DNA from: Bacillota bacterium | GTDB lineage: Bacteria > Bacillota > Clostridia > Lachnospirales > Lachnospiraceae | NCBI GenBank assembly: GCA_023386815.1 | Contig: JAEWIZ010000015.1 | Coordinates: forward strand, 209,041 to 273,040 | Direction: 5' to 3' | Length of the DNA stretch: 64,000 bases | Shown here: positions 49,187 to 57,313 of the stretch, one piece after another | Layout of the letters: each line of letters opens with the position of its first letter | How positions within the stretch are numbered: the first letter of the stretch is position 1 | Notes under the pieces: generated by a model | Seen by the model: only the letters and a program-made list of their open reading frames with translations | Database searches by the model: none | Told to the model about the DNA's origin: nothing | Made by a program: the position numbers and the translations under genes

Positions 49187-50986
49187 TCAGCAATCGATTG
49201 CCAGATTGGCTACGCCAACATTCTTTAATGTTAACTCTGGCTTGCAGTTCGAATGACTCCTACTTCGTCCGATCCCACATATCTCCAAGATATAAAAATC
49301 ATCATAAGGAACATGGAACTCAAAGCAACCACAGCAGGAAACCTTCGTTTTGCAAACCATTTCTTTATGAGCACCACATCTATGATATAATTTTACTTCC
49401 CAACTATGAGTACCAAGGCAGCTACATCCCCATATACAACCGAAGATAACTCCTGCTGTAATTAAGCACTCTTCACATTCTTGTTCCGGGCAAGGAACCG
49501 TGATTGATATTGGATTAATCTCAATAAACGTATTCGATTCCGGGCAAGGTGGGCATTGTGGGCATGGCTTTTGTTCCGGACAAGGCTCTGGCTCAGGGCA
49601 TGTGGGGCAAGGTTGAGGTGCCGGCGCAGGCATTGGTGTTGGTGTTGGTCTTGGCGTAGGCCTTGGCATAGGAATTGGTGTCGGTCTCGGCATAGGTCTT
49701 GGTGCCGGTGTTGGGGCTGGCGTTGGTGCCGGTGTTGGTGCTGGCGTTGGTGCTGGCGTTGGTGCTGGCGTTGGCCTTGGTGTTGGTGCCGGTGTTGGCC
49801 TTGGCGTTGGTGCCGGTGTTGGGGCTGGCGCTGGCGCTGGTGCCGGTGTTGGGGCTGGTGCTGGTGCTGGCGCGGGTGCTGGTGCCGGTGCTGGTACTGG
49901 TGCCGGTGCTGGCGCTGGCGCTGGTGTTGGTGCTGGTGTTGGGGCTGGCACTTCTGCAGGTGCCTCTTGCTCTTTGCATTGTACTCCACCAACAAATTGA
50001 TACAAGTGGAATTCAAAACCACTCGTCGCAGCAACTGCAAATGATCTTAATACTGCATTACCGCTTACAGTTCCACCCGTAGGATGTGCATGATACATAG
50101 ACCTTGGAGCATAAATACTACCCCAGATTGCTGCAGGGACTTCCATATAAATATTGTCTGCATCCTCAAAAACATATAATGTATTTTTAGCAAGATTTTC
50201 TTTTCCCCATAAACCATATTGAATGTGGGCATTACTTCCCGTCCTGAATATAACAATATTGATACTACCTTCGGGAGTTTCAAAGCGTATTTCCTTATTC
50301 AGAATTCCATTTGGTCTTACATCCACAACAAAAACATTCTGCCTTGGATCTGAACCACGAAGAATCCATTCATGATAATGCTCCGTTACTGTACCATTGG
50401 CATTTAGTGCAAGAATGCATCTAAAATACTCCATAATACTACTCTCAGCCTCAGCAAAAAATCCAGCTACATCAGCACCAACTCTACTAGCCGGGATATA
50501 GCGGGGTACATCGTAGCTTGATATCGCATAATGATTACCTCGGTCACTCGGTCTCCAATATCTGCTGCCGCCGTTCGCTTGATATAATTCCATTAATTCC
50601 TGCTCTTGATTTGCCTCTCCGCTTTTCCCGATCATATATGTGCTTCCTTTTGCGGCACGGAAATTTCCGCCTGCAACAACGTGACCGATGACGACAAGTG
50701 GTCCCTGCATGGAAACATTTCTTCCTACCAAAAACCTTACTAAGTTAGGGCTGTATCCTGTTCCTATTAACTTCCCATCATTTCCGTATGCAAGACTGAG
50801 ACCACGGGAACTAACAAAATCTCCGCCTATTGCCATGCCACCTTTTGTATCTACAATATTATTAGCATCACCTAAAATAAACGCGTTAAAGTTTAATGCC
50901 GTTCCAAAAGGTTGGCCAACAACGTCAAACCACTGTATATTATCATAGGGAATTCCTGAGTAATCATTTTGGCTATTCCTTAACAT
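49187..50986 (-). CDS. Choice-of-anchor-A-like protein with Pro/Ala repeat and Cys-rich C-terminus
   Basis: 599-aa protein in three parts. Residues about 20-335 resemble the choice-of-anchor A adhesin domain (FNAFILGDANNIVDTKGGMAIGG early, GNVFVVD-like strands, IWGSIYAPRS). Residues about 342-458 are a PAPTPAP/PRPTP repeat. Residues about 460-599 are Cys-rich, with CPTCPEPEPCPEQKPCPQC followed by a folded domain holding about a dozen more Cys. There is no signal peptide, LPXTG or membrane segment, which fits a spore coat or exosporium protein loaded from the mother cell better than an exported adhesin. GGAGG precedes the ATG at good spacing. The coat role is inference. Confidence 0.8.
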   Translation of the reverse strand: MLRNSQNDYSGIPYDNIQWFDVVGQPFGTALNFNAFILGDANNIVDTKGGMAIGGDFVSSRGLSLAYGNDGKLIGTGYSPNLVRFLVGRNVSMQGPLVVIGHVVAGGNFRAAKGSTYMIGKSGEANQEQELMELYQANGGSRYWRPSDRGNHYAISSYDVPRYIPASRVGADVAGFFAEAESSIMEYFRCILALNANGTVTEHYHEWILRGSDPRQNVFVVDVRPNGILNKEIRFETPEGSINIVIFRTGSNAHIQYGLWGKENLAKNTLYVFEDADNIYMEVPAAIWGSIYAPRSMYHAHPTGGTVSGNAVLRSFAVAATSGFEFHLYQFVGGVQCKEQEAPAEVPAPTPAPTPAPAPAPAPVPAPAPAPAPAPAPAPTPAPAPAPAPTPAPTPRPTPAPTPRPTPAPTPAPTPAPTPAPTPAPTPAPRPMPRPTPIPMPRPTPRPTPTPMPAPAPQPCPTCPEPEPCPEQKPCPQCPPCPESNTFIEINPISITVPCPEQECEECLITAGVIFGCIWGCSCLGTHSWEVKLYHRCGAHKEMVCKTKVSCCGCFEFHVPYDDFYILEICGIGRSRSHSNCKPELTLKNVGVANLAIDC

Positions 50987-51120
50987 ACTACCTCCTTGAA
51001 GTAAAAGGATTCATAAATGCTATCTTCTCAATTCAGTTTATTCAACAGTATGTTATCAGGTAACAAACTTTCGTATGTCTTAATACTACATATTAATACA
51101 CAAAAACTTCTTCTATGACG

Positions 51121-51167
51121 AAAAGCCACTGTTTCGGTTCCCATTCGGTTCCATACAGTGGCTTTTT
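51121..51167 (-). terminator. Terminator after TrkA-like gene
   Basis: AAAAGCCACTGT and ACAGTGGCTTTT form a 12-bp stem around a ~22-nt loop, with TTTTCG on the minus strand. The loop holds a direct repeat of GGAACCGAA. Confidence 0.75.
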
Positions 51168-51187
51168 GGCTATATATTTATATTCGT

Positions 51188-51856
51188 TTACTTAACTAAG
51201 AAATTTTCAAACTTATTTATATGGTCTTTCTTTCCTATAACAACTATAATATCATTCTCATTTAGGACCATTTCCGGTGTTATCTCTGTAGTTGTACTAT
51301 CTTTTCGTTGCAAGGCAATAATGTTTAAATTAAACCTTTTTCTAAGACTTGCCTGAATTACAGTTTGTCCTGCCAACTTTGCAGTCAGCATTAGCTCCGT
51401 AATTGTAATGTCATTATTCAAAGATATATAATCCATAACCCTAGAGGCCAGTAAACGATTTGCTAAGCGAAGAGCCATATCACGCTCTGGGTAAACAACC
51501 TCAGCACCAATTTTCTCTAGAATCTTTCCCTGTTCCGGACTAATCGCTTTTGCGATAACACGCTCCACCCCCATACTTATTACATTCAGGGTGGTTAAAA
51601 TACTGACATCAACCTTTTCACCAATACATATAATTACAGTTTTACAGTTTTGTATGCCGGCTTCCATTAAGGCTTCCTTGGTTAGTTCCCCCACCACGAA
51701 GGCATTCTCTGTTAAAGTTCTTATTTGTCTGATTTTATTTTCACTACTATCTAAAACCAGGATCTCTCTCCTTGCTTCAGCCAAGCTGGTTGCAAGTGAA
51801 TGCCCAAAGCGCCCAAGACCTATGAGGCCAAATTCATATTTGGATTTGTTACTCAT
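51188..51856 (-). CDS. TrkA/KtrA-family K+ channel regulatory subunit (copy 2)
   Basis: 222-aa cytoplasmic RCK protein that gates a Trk/Ktr potassium channel by binding nucleotides or c-di-AMP. The N-terminal Rossmann domain starts FGLIGLGRFGHSLATSL (GxGxxG), and the C-terminal TrkA_C domain follows (about 135-222). Paralogous to the protein at 53287. It lies downstream of a CNNM/CorC gene, behind a tandem repeat containing three GGAGG motifs. The closest SD, GGAGGATAGGAA, suits the ATG at 51856. Confidence 0.92.
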   Translation of the reverse strand: MSNKSKYEFGLIGLGRFGHSLATSLAEARREILVLDSSENKIRQIRTLTENAFVVGELTKEALMEAGIQNCKTVIICIGEKVDVSILTTLNVISMGVERVIAKAISPEQGKILEKIGAEVVYPERDMALRLANRLLASRVMDYISLNNDITITELMLTAKLAGQTVIQASLRKRFNLNIIALQRKDSTTTEITPEMVLNENDIIVVIGKKDHINKFENFLVK

Positions 51857-51868
51857 TTCCTATCCTCC

Positions 51869-51914
51869 TGTCTTTGGAGGATTTCACCTCCTGTCTTTGG
51901 AGGATTTCACCTCC
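51869..51914 (-). repeat. Tandem 23-bp repeat with SD/anti-SD hairpin units
   Basis: Two identical 23-bp units in tandem. On the minus strand each unit begins GGAGGTGAAATCCTCC, a GGAGG/CCTCC hairpin, and a further GGAGG (the SD of the TrkA-like gene) follows directly. The second unit starts 2 bp after the stop codon of the CNNM gene. Alternative pairing could hide or expose the SD. Confidence 0.8.
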
Positions 51915-51916
51915 CT

Positions 51917-53245
51917 CTATTCCTCTTCCTTTTTACCAATGTATAACTTCACTTTATCAATACGCTTATGTTTCACGCTCTCAATCTTAAATACTAAATG
52001 TTCTATCTCAATCGTTCTATCCTCATTTTCTAAAGGGATTGCTCCCAGATGATCGATTAAAAAGCCTGAAACCGTATCATAATTATCAGAAAATAAATCC
52101 AGATCCAATTTATTATTCAGTTCATCAATACTCGTTAAACCATCAATAATATAGGTATGATCATCAATTTTTTTGATCTTTGTATAAATTGGGTCATACT
52201 CATCCTCGATGTCACCCATGACTTCTTCAACCAGATCCTCCATCGTCACAATACCGGCAAACCCGCCATACTCATCAATTAAAATCGCAATTTGCTTCTT
52301 TGACTGCTGAAGTTCTCGAAAAAGATCTTTAATAATTTTGCTTTCTGGTACTAAATATGGCTTTTTCATAATAGCGCGAATATCCGTATTTTGATAACCA
52401 TATTTCACTGCCGCTTTCAAAAAGTCCTTAATATAGAGCATACCTACAATATTGTCAATATCCTCTTCATACACCGGAATTCTCGTGAACTTTGTCTTCA
52501 TCAAGTCTTCCATGTACTCTTCCTTTGGTGCGGTTATATCTATCGCAAACACATTAATTCGTGGTGTCATAATTTCTTTTGCCATTTTCTCATCAAATTC
52601 CATAATGGAATTAATCATTTCTTTTTCCTTACGGTTTAGTACACCTTGCGCCTGGCCTTCATTCACCAACGAAATCAGCTCTTCTCTTGATAGAATCTCC
52701 TCGGTATTCCCCTCCTTAATTCCGAAAGGCCGAGTTACCACATTCGTTGAAAAGGTCAGTAATTTGATAAACGGAGATGCTACCTTTGAAACAGCCTTTA
52801 TGGGTCTAACACAGAACATACTGATAGCTTCCGGCTTCTGCATAGCAATTTTCTTAGGTACTAACTCACCAAGTACTAAAGTAACATAGGACAAAAGTAA
52901 GGTGATTGAAATTAAAGCAATTTGTTCGTTATAAGGAATATTATAATTTGCCAACCACACTCCCAAGGGATCGGATAATCCTGATGCAGCTGATGCACTG
53001 GAGAAAAATCCAGCCAAGGTAATAGCTACCTGTATGGTAGACAGGAACTTTGTCGGTTCATCTAAGAACTTTTGTACCAATTTTGCATTTTTATTTCCTT
53101 CTTCAGCATATCTCCTAATTTTTGTCTTATTTGATGAAACCATTGCCATTTCAGCACAAGAAAAAAATGCATTTGTTAACGTTAATATCAGTAATATAAT
53201 TATCTGACCAAATATATGATTCGCGTCGGGGTCTATATCATCCAT
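51917..53245 (-). CDS. CNNM/CorC (HlyC) family transporter-associated protein
   Basis: 442-aa membrane protein of the DUF21-CBS-CorC_HlyC type, related to Mg2+/Co2+ efflux proteins. The DUF21 domain has about four hydrophobic segments (residues 10-155). Two CBS domains follow (MTPRINVFAIDI, FTRIPVYEEDIDNIVGMLYIKDFL, IAILIDEYGGFAGIVTMEDLVEEVMGDIEDEYD), then the C-terminal CorC domain. GGAGG precedes the ATG. It stands between two TrkA-like genes, suggesting a joint ion-homeostasis unit. Confidence 0.92.
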   Translation of the reverse strand: MDDIDPDANHIFGQIIILLILTLTNAFFSCAEMAMVSSNKTKIRRYAEEGNKNAKLVQKFLDEPTKFLSTIQVAITLAGFFSSASAASGLSDPLGVWLANYNIPYNEQIALISITLLLSYVTLVLGELVPKKIAMQKPEAISMFCVRPIKAVSKVASPFIKLLTFSTNVVTRPFGIKEGNTEEILSREELISLVNEGQAQGVLNRKEKEMINSIMEFDEKMAKEIMTPRINVFAIDITAPKEEYMEDLMKTKFTRIPVYEEDIDNIVGMLYIKDFLKAAVKYGYQNTDIRAIMKKPYLVPESKIIKDLFRELQQSKKQIAILIDEYGGFAGIVTMEDLVEEVMGDIEDEYDPIYTKIKKIDDHTYIIDGLTSIDELNNKLDLDLFSDNYDTVSGFLIDHLGAIPLENEDRTIEIEHLVFKIESVKHKRIDKVKLYIGKKEEE

Positions 53246-53286
53246 GTTTTCTTTCCTCCATTAAACCAGATCGTACGGAATAAACT

Positions 53287-53958
53287 TTACTTTATTAAAT
53301 ATTCCTCTAATTTTTTAATATTATTTTTTTGACCAATAACCACAATATTATCATCTTCCTGAAAATGATAATCCGAAGAGATCTCAGTCGTCGTCTCGCC
53401 CTTCCTTTCAAGGGCAATGATATTGATATTGAATCTCTGCCGAAGATTTGCTTCTGCTACGGACATATTTCTTAGTTTAGGTGTTAGTTTTAATTCTGTA
53501 ATCTCAATATCACCTCTTAACTCTATTGTATCCATAATACTGGAATTTGCTAATTTCTTTGCCAAACGTATTGCCATATCGTTCTCGGGATAGATAACCT
53601 CTGCTCCGATTTTTTCAAGAATCATCCCTTGCTCAGCGCTCATTGCTCTTGCAATTACACGTGGAATCTCCATTCCTATCACATTTAATGTTGTCAGAAC
53701 ACCAACATCAATGCTATCCCCGATACATACAATTACTGTGGCACAGTTTTGTATTCCTGCATCCTCCATGGTTTCCTTTTCGTAATCACTAATAAGAAAA
53801 GCATTCTCTGTAAAGGATTTTGCTAACTTTACTCTACTTTCCATCGTATCAACAGCAATTAAATCTTTTCCTAATTCCGATAATGTTTTTACCAGAGCGC
53901 GTCCAAATCGCCCCAAACCAACAATACCATATTCAATAACTGATTTCTGTTTAAACAT
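53287..53958 (-). CDS. ktrA: TrkA/KtrA-family K+ channel regulatory subunit (copy 1)
   Basis: 223-aa RCK protein with the N-terminal nucleotide-binding domain YGIVGLGRFGRALVKTL and a C-terminal TrkA_C domain. It is directly downstream of the TrkH/KtrB channel gene (49-nt gap), so it is the likely partner subunit for K+ uptake. By family it responds to ATP/ADP and c-di-AMP. It shares with its paralogue blocks such as ENAFLISD versus ENAFVVGE and the IGAEVIYPENDMA segment. GGAGGAACAAT precedes the ATG. Confidence 0.93.
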   Translation of the reverse strand: MFKQKSVIEYGIVGLGRFGRALVKTLSELGKDLIAVDTMESRVKLAKSFTENAFLISDYEKETMEDAGIQNCATVIVCIGDSIDVGVLTTLNVIGMEIPRVIARAMSAEQGMILEKIGAEVIYPENDMAIRLAKKLANSSIMDTIELRGDIEITELKLTPKLRNMSVAEANLRQRFNINIIALERKGETTTEISSDYHFQEDDNIVVIGQKNNIKKLEEYLIK

Positions 53959-54007
53959 ATTGTTCCTCCAAGACTTCTCCTTTAATCCATCAACTTTCTC
54001 TTATTAA

Positions 54008-55300
54008 TTATCCAATTGTTAATGACTCTTCCGAATAGCTTAGACTAGATAAAGGTTTCACAGACCATAAGGAAGCGATCGTCAAAGGACCTAAACGTCC
54101 GATATACATGGTTAAAATAATAATAAACTCACTGATTGGATTCAAATCAGGTGTAATACCAGTAGATAAACCAACTGTTCCAAAAGCCGATACCACCTCA
54201 AATAATATCTGCTCAAAAGTAAATTGAGGTTCAAGGATGCAAAGCAGCAGGGTATTACAGCATATTAAAGCCATTGCTAAAAAAGCTAAAATAAATGCTT
54301 TTGTCTGAAGCTCTGTTGGTATTTTTCTTTTAAATGCACTGCAGTGCTTATGGGTAGAAATCGCATATGCACTTTTAAAAAGTGTAAACGTTGTTGTTGT
54401 TTTGATACCACCACCCGTGGATCCAGGTGAAGCTCCTATATACATTAAAATAATAATAATAAATAAACTTGCACTTGTAAAATTACCTACCGGGAAAGTA
54501 GAAAAACCTGCTGTTCGAGCAGAAGTGCTAAAGAAAAATGCACCCAACCAACTTATATCTTCTGTTAACTTCAAAAGTATTGTTCCCACCACTAGTAGTC
54601 CTATTGTCATTAAAATAACTACTTTTGCATGTAGGCTTAATTTTTTGAAAGATCTCTTATATATAATCTCTTTTATAACCACAAATCCCAAGCCGCCAAA
54701 TATAATCAAACCACAAGTGGTCAGATTTAACAATACATTATCTTTGTAATCCAGAAGATTCTTAAATCCCCCCAGATTATCAAAGCCTGCATTATTAAAG
54801 GAGGCTATGGAATGAAATATACTGGTTCCAATTGCCCTCGGCAAAGGATAATCCTTTGAAAATACGATAAAACTTAAGATCGCACCAATACCTTCAAAAA
54901 ATAATGTCATCAATAAAATTGCTCTAATTAATTTAACGATACCTCTCATAGAGTCTAGGTTCAGTGCTTCTTTGACAAGAACTCTATCCTTTAAGTCAAC
55001 TTTTCGTCTTGCGAGCAGCATTACACCAACACCTACAGAAGTGACACCAAGACCCCCAACCTGTATTAAAAGGGCAACCACTGTTTGTCCAAATGGATTA
55101 AAAGTATCATAGGTATCAACCGCAGTCAAGCCGGTTACACAAACAGCGCTGGTAGAAGTGAAAAGTGCATCCATAAATGTCACGTCCACTCCTTCATTGT
55201 GTGAAACTGGAAGAACCAGTATAAAAGCACCTAGGAGTATCACCGTCGCAAAACCCAATGCGATAAAACGTCCAGGGCTCATTTTTTTTAATGAATTCAT
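54008..55300 (-). CDS. ktrB: TrkH/KtrB-family potassium channel subunit
   Basis: 430-aa membrane protein with four M1-P-M2 repeats forming a K+ pore. The first pore loop is TSTSAVCVTGLTAVDT, the second lies near SIFHSIASFNNAGFDN, the third near STSARTAGFSTFPVGNF, and the fourth is FGTVGLSTGITPDL. Length fits KtrB rather than the longer TrkH. ATG at 55300 has GAGG 6 nt upstream; a TTG four codons earlier is unlikely. It is the first gene of the K+ block. Confidence 0.94.
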   Translation of the reverse strand: MNSLKKMSPGRFIALGFATVILLGAFILVLPVSHNEGVDVTFMDALFTSTSAVCVTGLTAVDTYDTFNPFGQTVVALLIQVGGLGVTSVGVGVMLLARRKVDLKDRVLVKEALNLDSMRGIVKLIRAILLMTLFFEGIGAILSFIVFSKDYPLPRAIGTSIFHSIASFNNAGFDNLGGFKNLLDYKDNVLLNLTTCGLIIFGGLGFVVIKEIIYKRSFKKLSLHAKVVILMTIGLLVVGTILLKLTEDISWLGAFFFSTSARTAGFSTFPVGNFTSASLFIIIILMYIGASPGSTGGGIKTTTTFTLFKSAYAISTHKHCSAFKRKIPTELQTKAFILAFLAMALICCNTLLLCILEPQFTFEQILFEVVSAFGTVGLSTGITPDLNPISEFIIILTMYIGRLGPLTIASLWSVKPLSSLSYSEESLTIG

Positions 55301-55587
55301 AGTTAGCCTCAATTCTCAAGATAATACTATTGATTACAACATACTAGCAGTCATATTGTAATCTCAATTTTTACATCGAACATTTCCTATTATAATACAA
55401 AGCTATGCAATAAGAAACAGCTGGCACATTAAGATTGTATTAAGATTTATAAAATCCATGCCTCCAACCAATCTTATTTGGTACATAACGGAAGATGTCC
55501 AGACAGATATTTCATATTATCTCACATTTCCAATTACTTATCAATATCAATGTTATGCGATTAGATGTTTCATCATTTCTAAAAATA
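55301..55587. other. Intergenic region upstream of ktrB
   Basis: No gene is seen. A TATAAT box on the minus strand near 55393-55398 with a weak -35 (TTTCTT) at 17 bp could be the ktrB promoter. The short frame at 55458-55673 is not a gene: its end runs through the terminator and tRNA-Leu. Confidence 0.4.
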
Positions 55588-55621
55588 AGAAAAAAAAGAA
55601 ACCCTTCCTTCGAAGGATTTC
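55588..55621 (-). terminator. Terminator of tRNA cluster 1
   Basis: GAAATCCTTC and GAAGGgtTTC pair with a tetraloop, followed by TTTTTTTTC on the minus strand, directly after tRNA-Leu. Confidence 0.85.
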
Positions 55622-55626
55622 TTTAC

Positions 55627-55706
55627 TGCGGATGAAGGGACTTGAACCCCCACTCTCTCGAACCAGAACCTAAATCTGGCGCGTCTGCCAATTCCGCCAC
55701 ATCCGC
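55627..55706 (-). tRNA. tRNA-Leu (anticodon TAG)
   Basis: Acceptor GCGGATG/CATCCGC with discriminator A. The anticodon loop TTTAGGT lies between CCAGA and TCTGG, and the T-loop is TTCAAGT. A short class II variable arm is present. CCA is not encoded. It is the last gene of the cluster. Confidence 0.93.
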
Positions 55707-55730
55707 AAATTCTTAATATTTGAAGCTAAA

Positions 55731-55803
55731 TGAGACATCCGGGATTCGAACCCGGGACACCATGATTAAAAGTCATGTGCTCTACCGACTGAGCTAATAT
55801 CCC
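55731..55803 (-). tRNA. tRNA-Lys (anticodon TTT)
   Basis: Acceptor GGGATAT/ATGTCTC, anticodon loop CTTTTAA, T-loop TTCGAAT. It is separated from tRNA-Gln by about 120 bp holding three short stems (CTGGG/CCCAG, CTTGCTC/GAGCAAG, TACTG/CAGTA). Confidence 0.95.
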
Positions 55804-55927
55804 ATAATAATGGATAAAATAATCTGGGTGACCCCAGTTGCTTTTTCGTAAGCTTTTTGCTCTTGCTCAATATGAGCAAGCAAGGTTACTGTTATACAGT
55901 AATATTCCAGAAGGTATCTTACCGAAA

Positions 55928-56000
55928 CTGGGCTAGGTGGATTCGAACCACCGGAATGCAGGAGTCAAAGTCCTGTGCCTTACCGCTTGGCGATAGCCCA
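55928..56000 (-). tRNA. tRNA-Gln (anticodon TTG)
   Basis: Acceptor TGGGCTA/TAGCCCA with G73, anticodon loop CTTTGAC, T-loop TTCGAAT. All four arms pair. Confidence 0.95.
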
Positions 56001-56080
56001 ATAGAAATTTGAATTTACTTCAACTTATCATATTTAAAACGAAAAAGTCTTTTCAGACTTTTCAGTTGAAGACAATATAG

Positions 56081-56155
56081 GGTGGATAAAGGGATTCGAA
56101 CCCTTGGCCTCCAGAGCCACAATCTGGCGCGCTAACCAACTGCGCTATACCCACC
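56081..56155 (-). tRNA. tRNA-His (anticodon GTG)
   Basis: Extra G at -1 opposite C73, the tRNA-His mark. The anticodon GTG lies in the loop between CCAGA and TCTGG, and the acceptor GTGGGTA/TATCCAC pairs. Confidence 0.95.
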
Positions 56156-56189
56156 ATAAGCATTTTTCACAACTATATCAGATGAAAAA

Positions 56190-56263
56190 TGTGCCAGAAG
56201 GGATTCGAACCCCCGACACATGGCTTAGAAGGCCATTGCTCTATCCAACTGAGCTACTAGCAC
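56190..56263 (-). tRNA. tRNA-Arg (anticodon TCT)
   Basis: Acceptor GTGCTAG/CTGGCAC, anticodon loop CTTCTAA in a stem ATGGC/GCCAT, T-loop TTCGAAT. Reads AGA. Confidence 0.95.
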
Positions 56264-56296
56264 ATTATGGTGCGATATTTGATATTTCAAATATCA

Positions 56297-56367
56297 AGCG
56301 GGTGATGGGAATCGAACCCACGTATCTAGCTTGGAAGGCTAGTGTTCTACCATTGAACTACACCCGC
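56297..56367 (-). tRNA. tRNA-Gly (anticodon TCC)
   Basis: Acceptor GCGGGTG/CACCCGC with T73, anticodon loop CTTCCAA, T-loop TTCGATT. Confidence 0.95.
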
Positions 56368-56450
56368 ATATTATTACTATTTAGTTAGGTTGTGTAAGTA
56401 TATATTGTTTTATTCAGGCTAATCAACTCACTTTAGAATTAATAACCAAG

Positions 56451-56525
56451 TCGGGGTGACAGGATTCGAACCTGCGACCTCTTGATCCCAAATCAAGCGC
56501 GCTAGCCAAGCTGCGCTACACCCCG
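56451..56525 (-). tRNA. tRNA-Pro (anticodon TGG)
   Basis: Acceptor CGGGGTG/CACCCCG with A73, anticodon loop TTTGGGA in CTTGA/TCAAG. It is the first tRNA of cluster 1. Confidence 0.95.
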
Positions 56526-56663
56526 ATATTTTAAATCACATTTGCATCTTTACAGTTACGATTTCTTACCTTCGCTAATTCACAACAAAATTCGATATAA
56601 TCTATTGTGTATTTCGCTTAGTGTTCTTAGGCTTGTTCTCGTTTCCGCCGTGACGCAAGAATT

Positions 56664-56692
56664 ATTATATAATAGCGTGAAGCATATGTCAA
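56664..56692 (-). promoter_or_regulatory. Consensus promoter of tRNA cluster 1
   Basis: On the minus strand TTGACA, 17-bp spacer, TATAAT: a perfect sigma-A promoter about 130 nt upstream of tRNA-Pro. Confidence 0.88.
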
Positions 56693-56770
56693 CCACTTTT
56701 TTAAACTTTTTATGCTTTTTCGATAATTCGCAATATTGTGTGTTTTTCTTATAATTTTTACACAATTAAA

Positions 56771-57280
56771 TCAACTCATATTTCTCCATTCTTCCGGTTC
56801 TTGATAGTAATTTAATGTAAAATGTGCATCCCCTTGGGGATCAATTTCCATTATAATAAAACTAGGAATACGGTTATTTTGCCTTGGTAATGCCAAGCTG
56901 CCAGGATTAATCGCCCAGACCTTATCACTTAAATCAATCAGTGGTACATGAGTATGTCCGAACATAACAATATTGGCATTATTCTTTGCAGCCTCTTGCT
57001 TAATATCCTGAGTCGTGTAATACACCCCATAGCGATGTCCGTGAGTAAGCATGATCGTATATTTCCCAATATGAATAATTTTTTCTTTTGGTAGTCCATT
57101 AAAAAAATCATTATTACCAGATACCATTTCTGTCCTGCAGGGTGTAACTGACATGATATAATCCTCACCACCGTCATAATCTCCAAGATGGATTAGTAAG
57201 TCAATAGGACTAACCTTTTCTAAGGTCTTAAGAAAATTATGGTTTCTTCCATGGGTATCACTAACTATTAAAACTTTCAT
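56771..57280 (-). CDS. YfcE/MJ0936-type metallophosphoesterase
   Basis: 169-aa calcineurin-like phosphodiesterase of the YfcE family. The metal-binding motifs are in order: SDTHGRNHN, HLGDYDGGEDY, GNNDFF (GNxD), and the HGH of LTHGHRYGV with GHTHVPL. The natural substrate is unknown; the E. coli homologue cleaves model phosphodiesters. ATG at 57280 follows GGGGG by 5 nt; the TTG five codons upstream is not favoured. It lies 33 nt after rdgB and is probably co-transcribed. Confidence 0.93.
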   Translation of the reverse strand: MKVLIVSDTHGRNHNFLKTLEKVSPIDLLIHLGDYDGGEDYIMSVTPCRTEMVSGNNDFFNGLPKEKIIHIGKYTIMLTHGHRYGVYYTTQDIKQEAAKNNANIVMFGHTHVPLIDLSDKVWAINPGSLALPRQNNRIPSFIIMEIDPQGDAHFTLNYYQEPEEWRNMS

Positions 57281-57313
57281 CCTTACCCCCGACAAAGCCT
57301 TTACAAGCTAAAC

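Noticed and set aside
49462..50082. Several long open frames on both strands across the Pro/Ala repeat (His/Gln-rich, Thr/Ala-rich, Trp/Cys-rich and Val/Leu-rich products)
   Set aside because: They are other-frame readings of the GGTGTTGGTGC-type repeat inside the 599-aa gene; they lack SDs and have absurd compositions.
55458..56388. Plus-strand frames of 71 and 94 codons (MKGLEPPLSRTRT, GIEPTYLAWKAS types)
   Set aside because: They run antisense through the tRNA-Leu, Arg and Gly genes and are tRNA-derived false ORFs.
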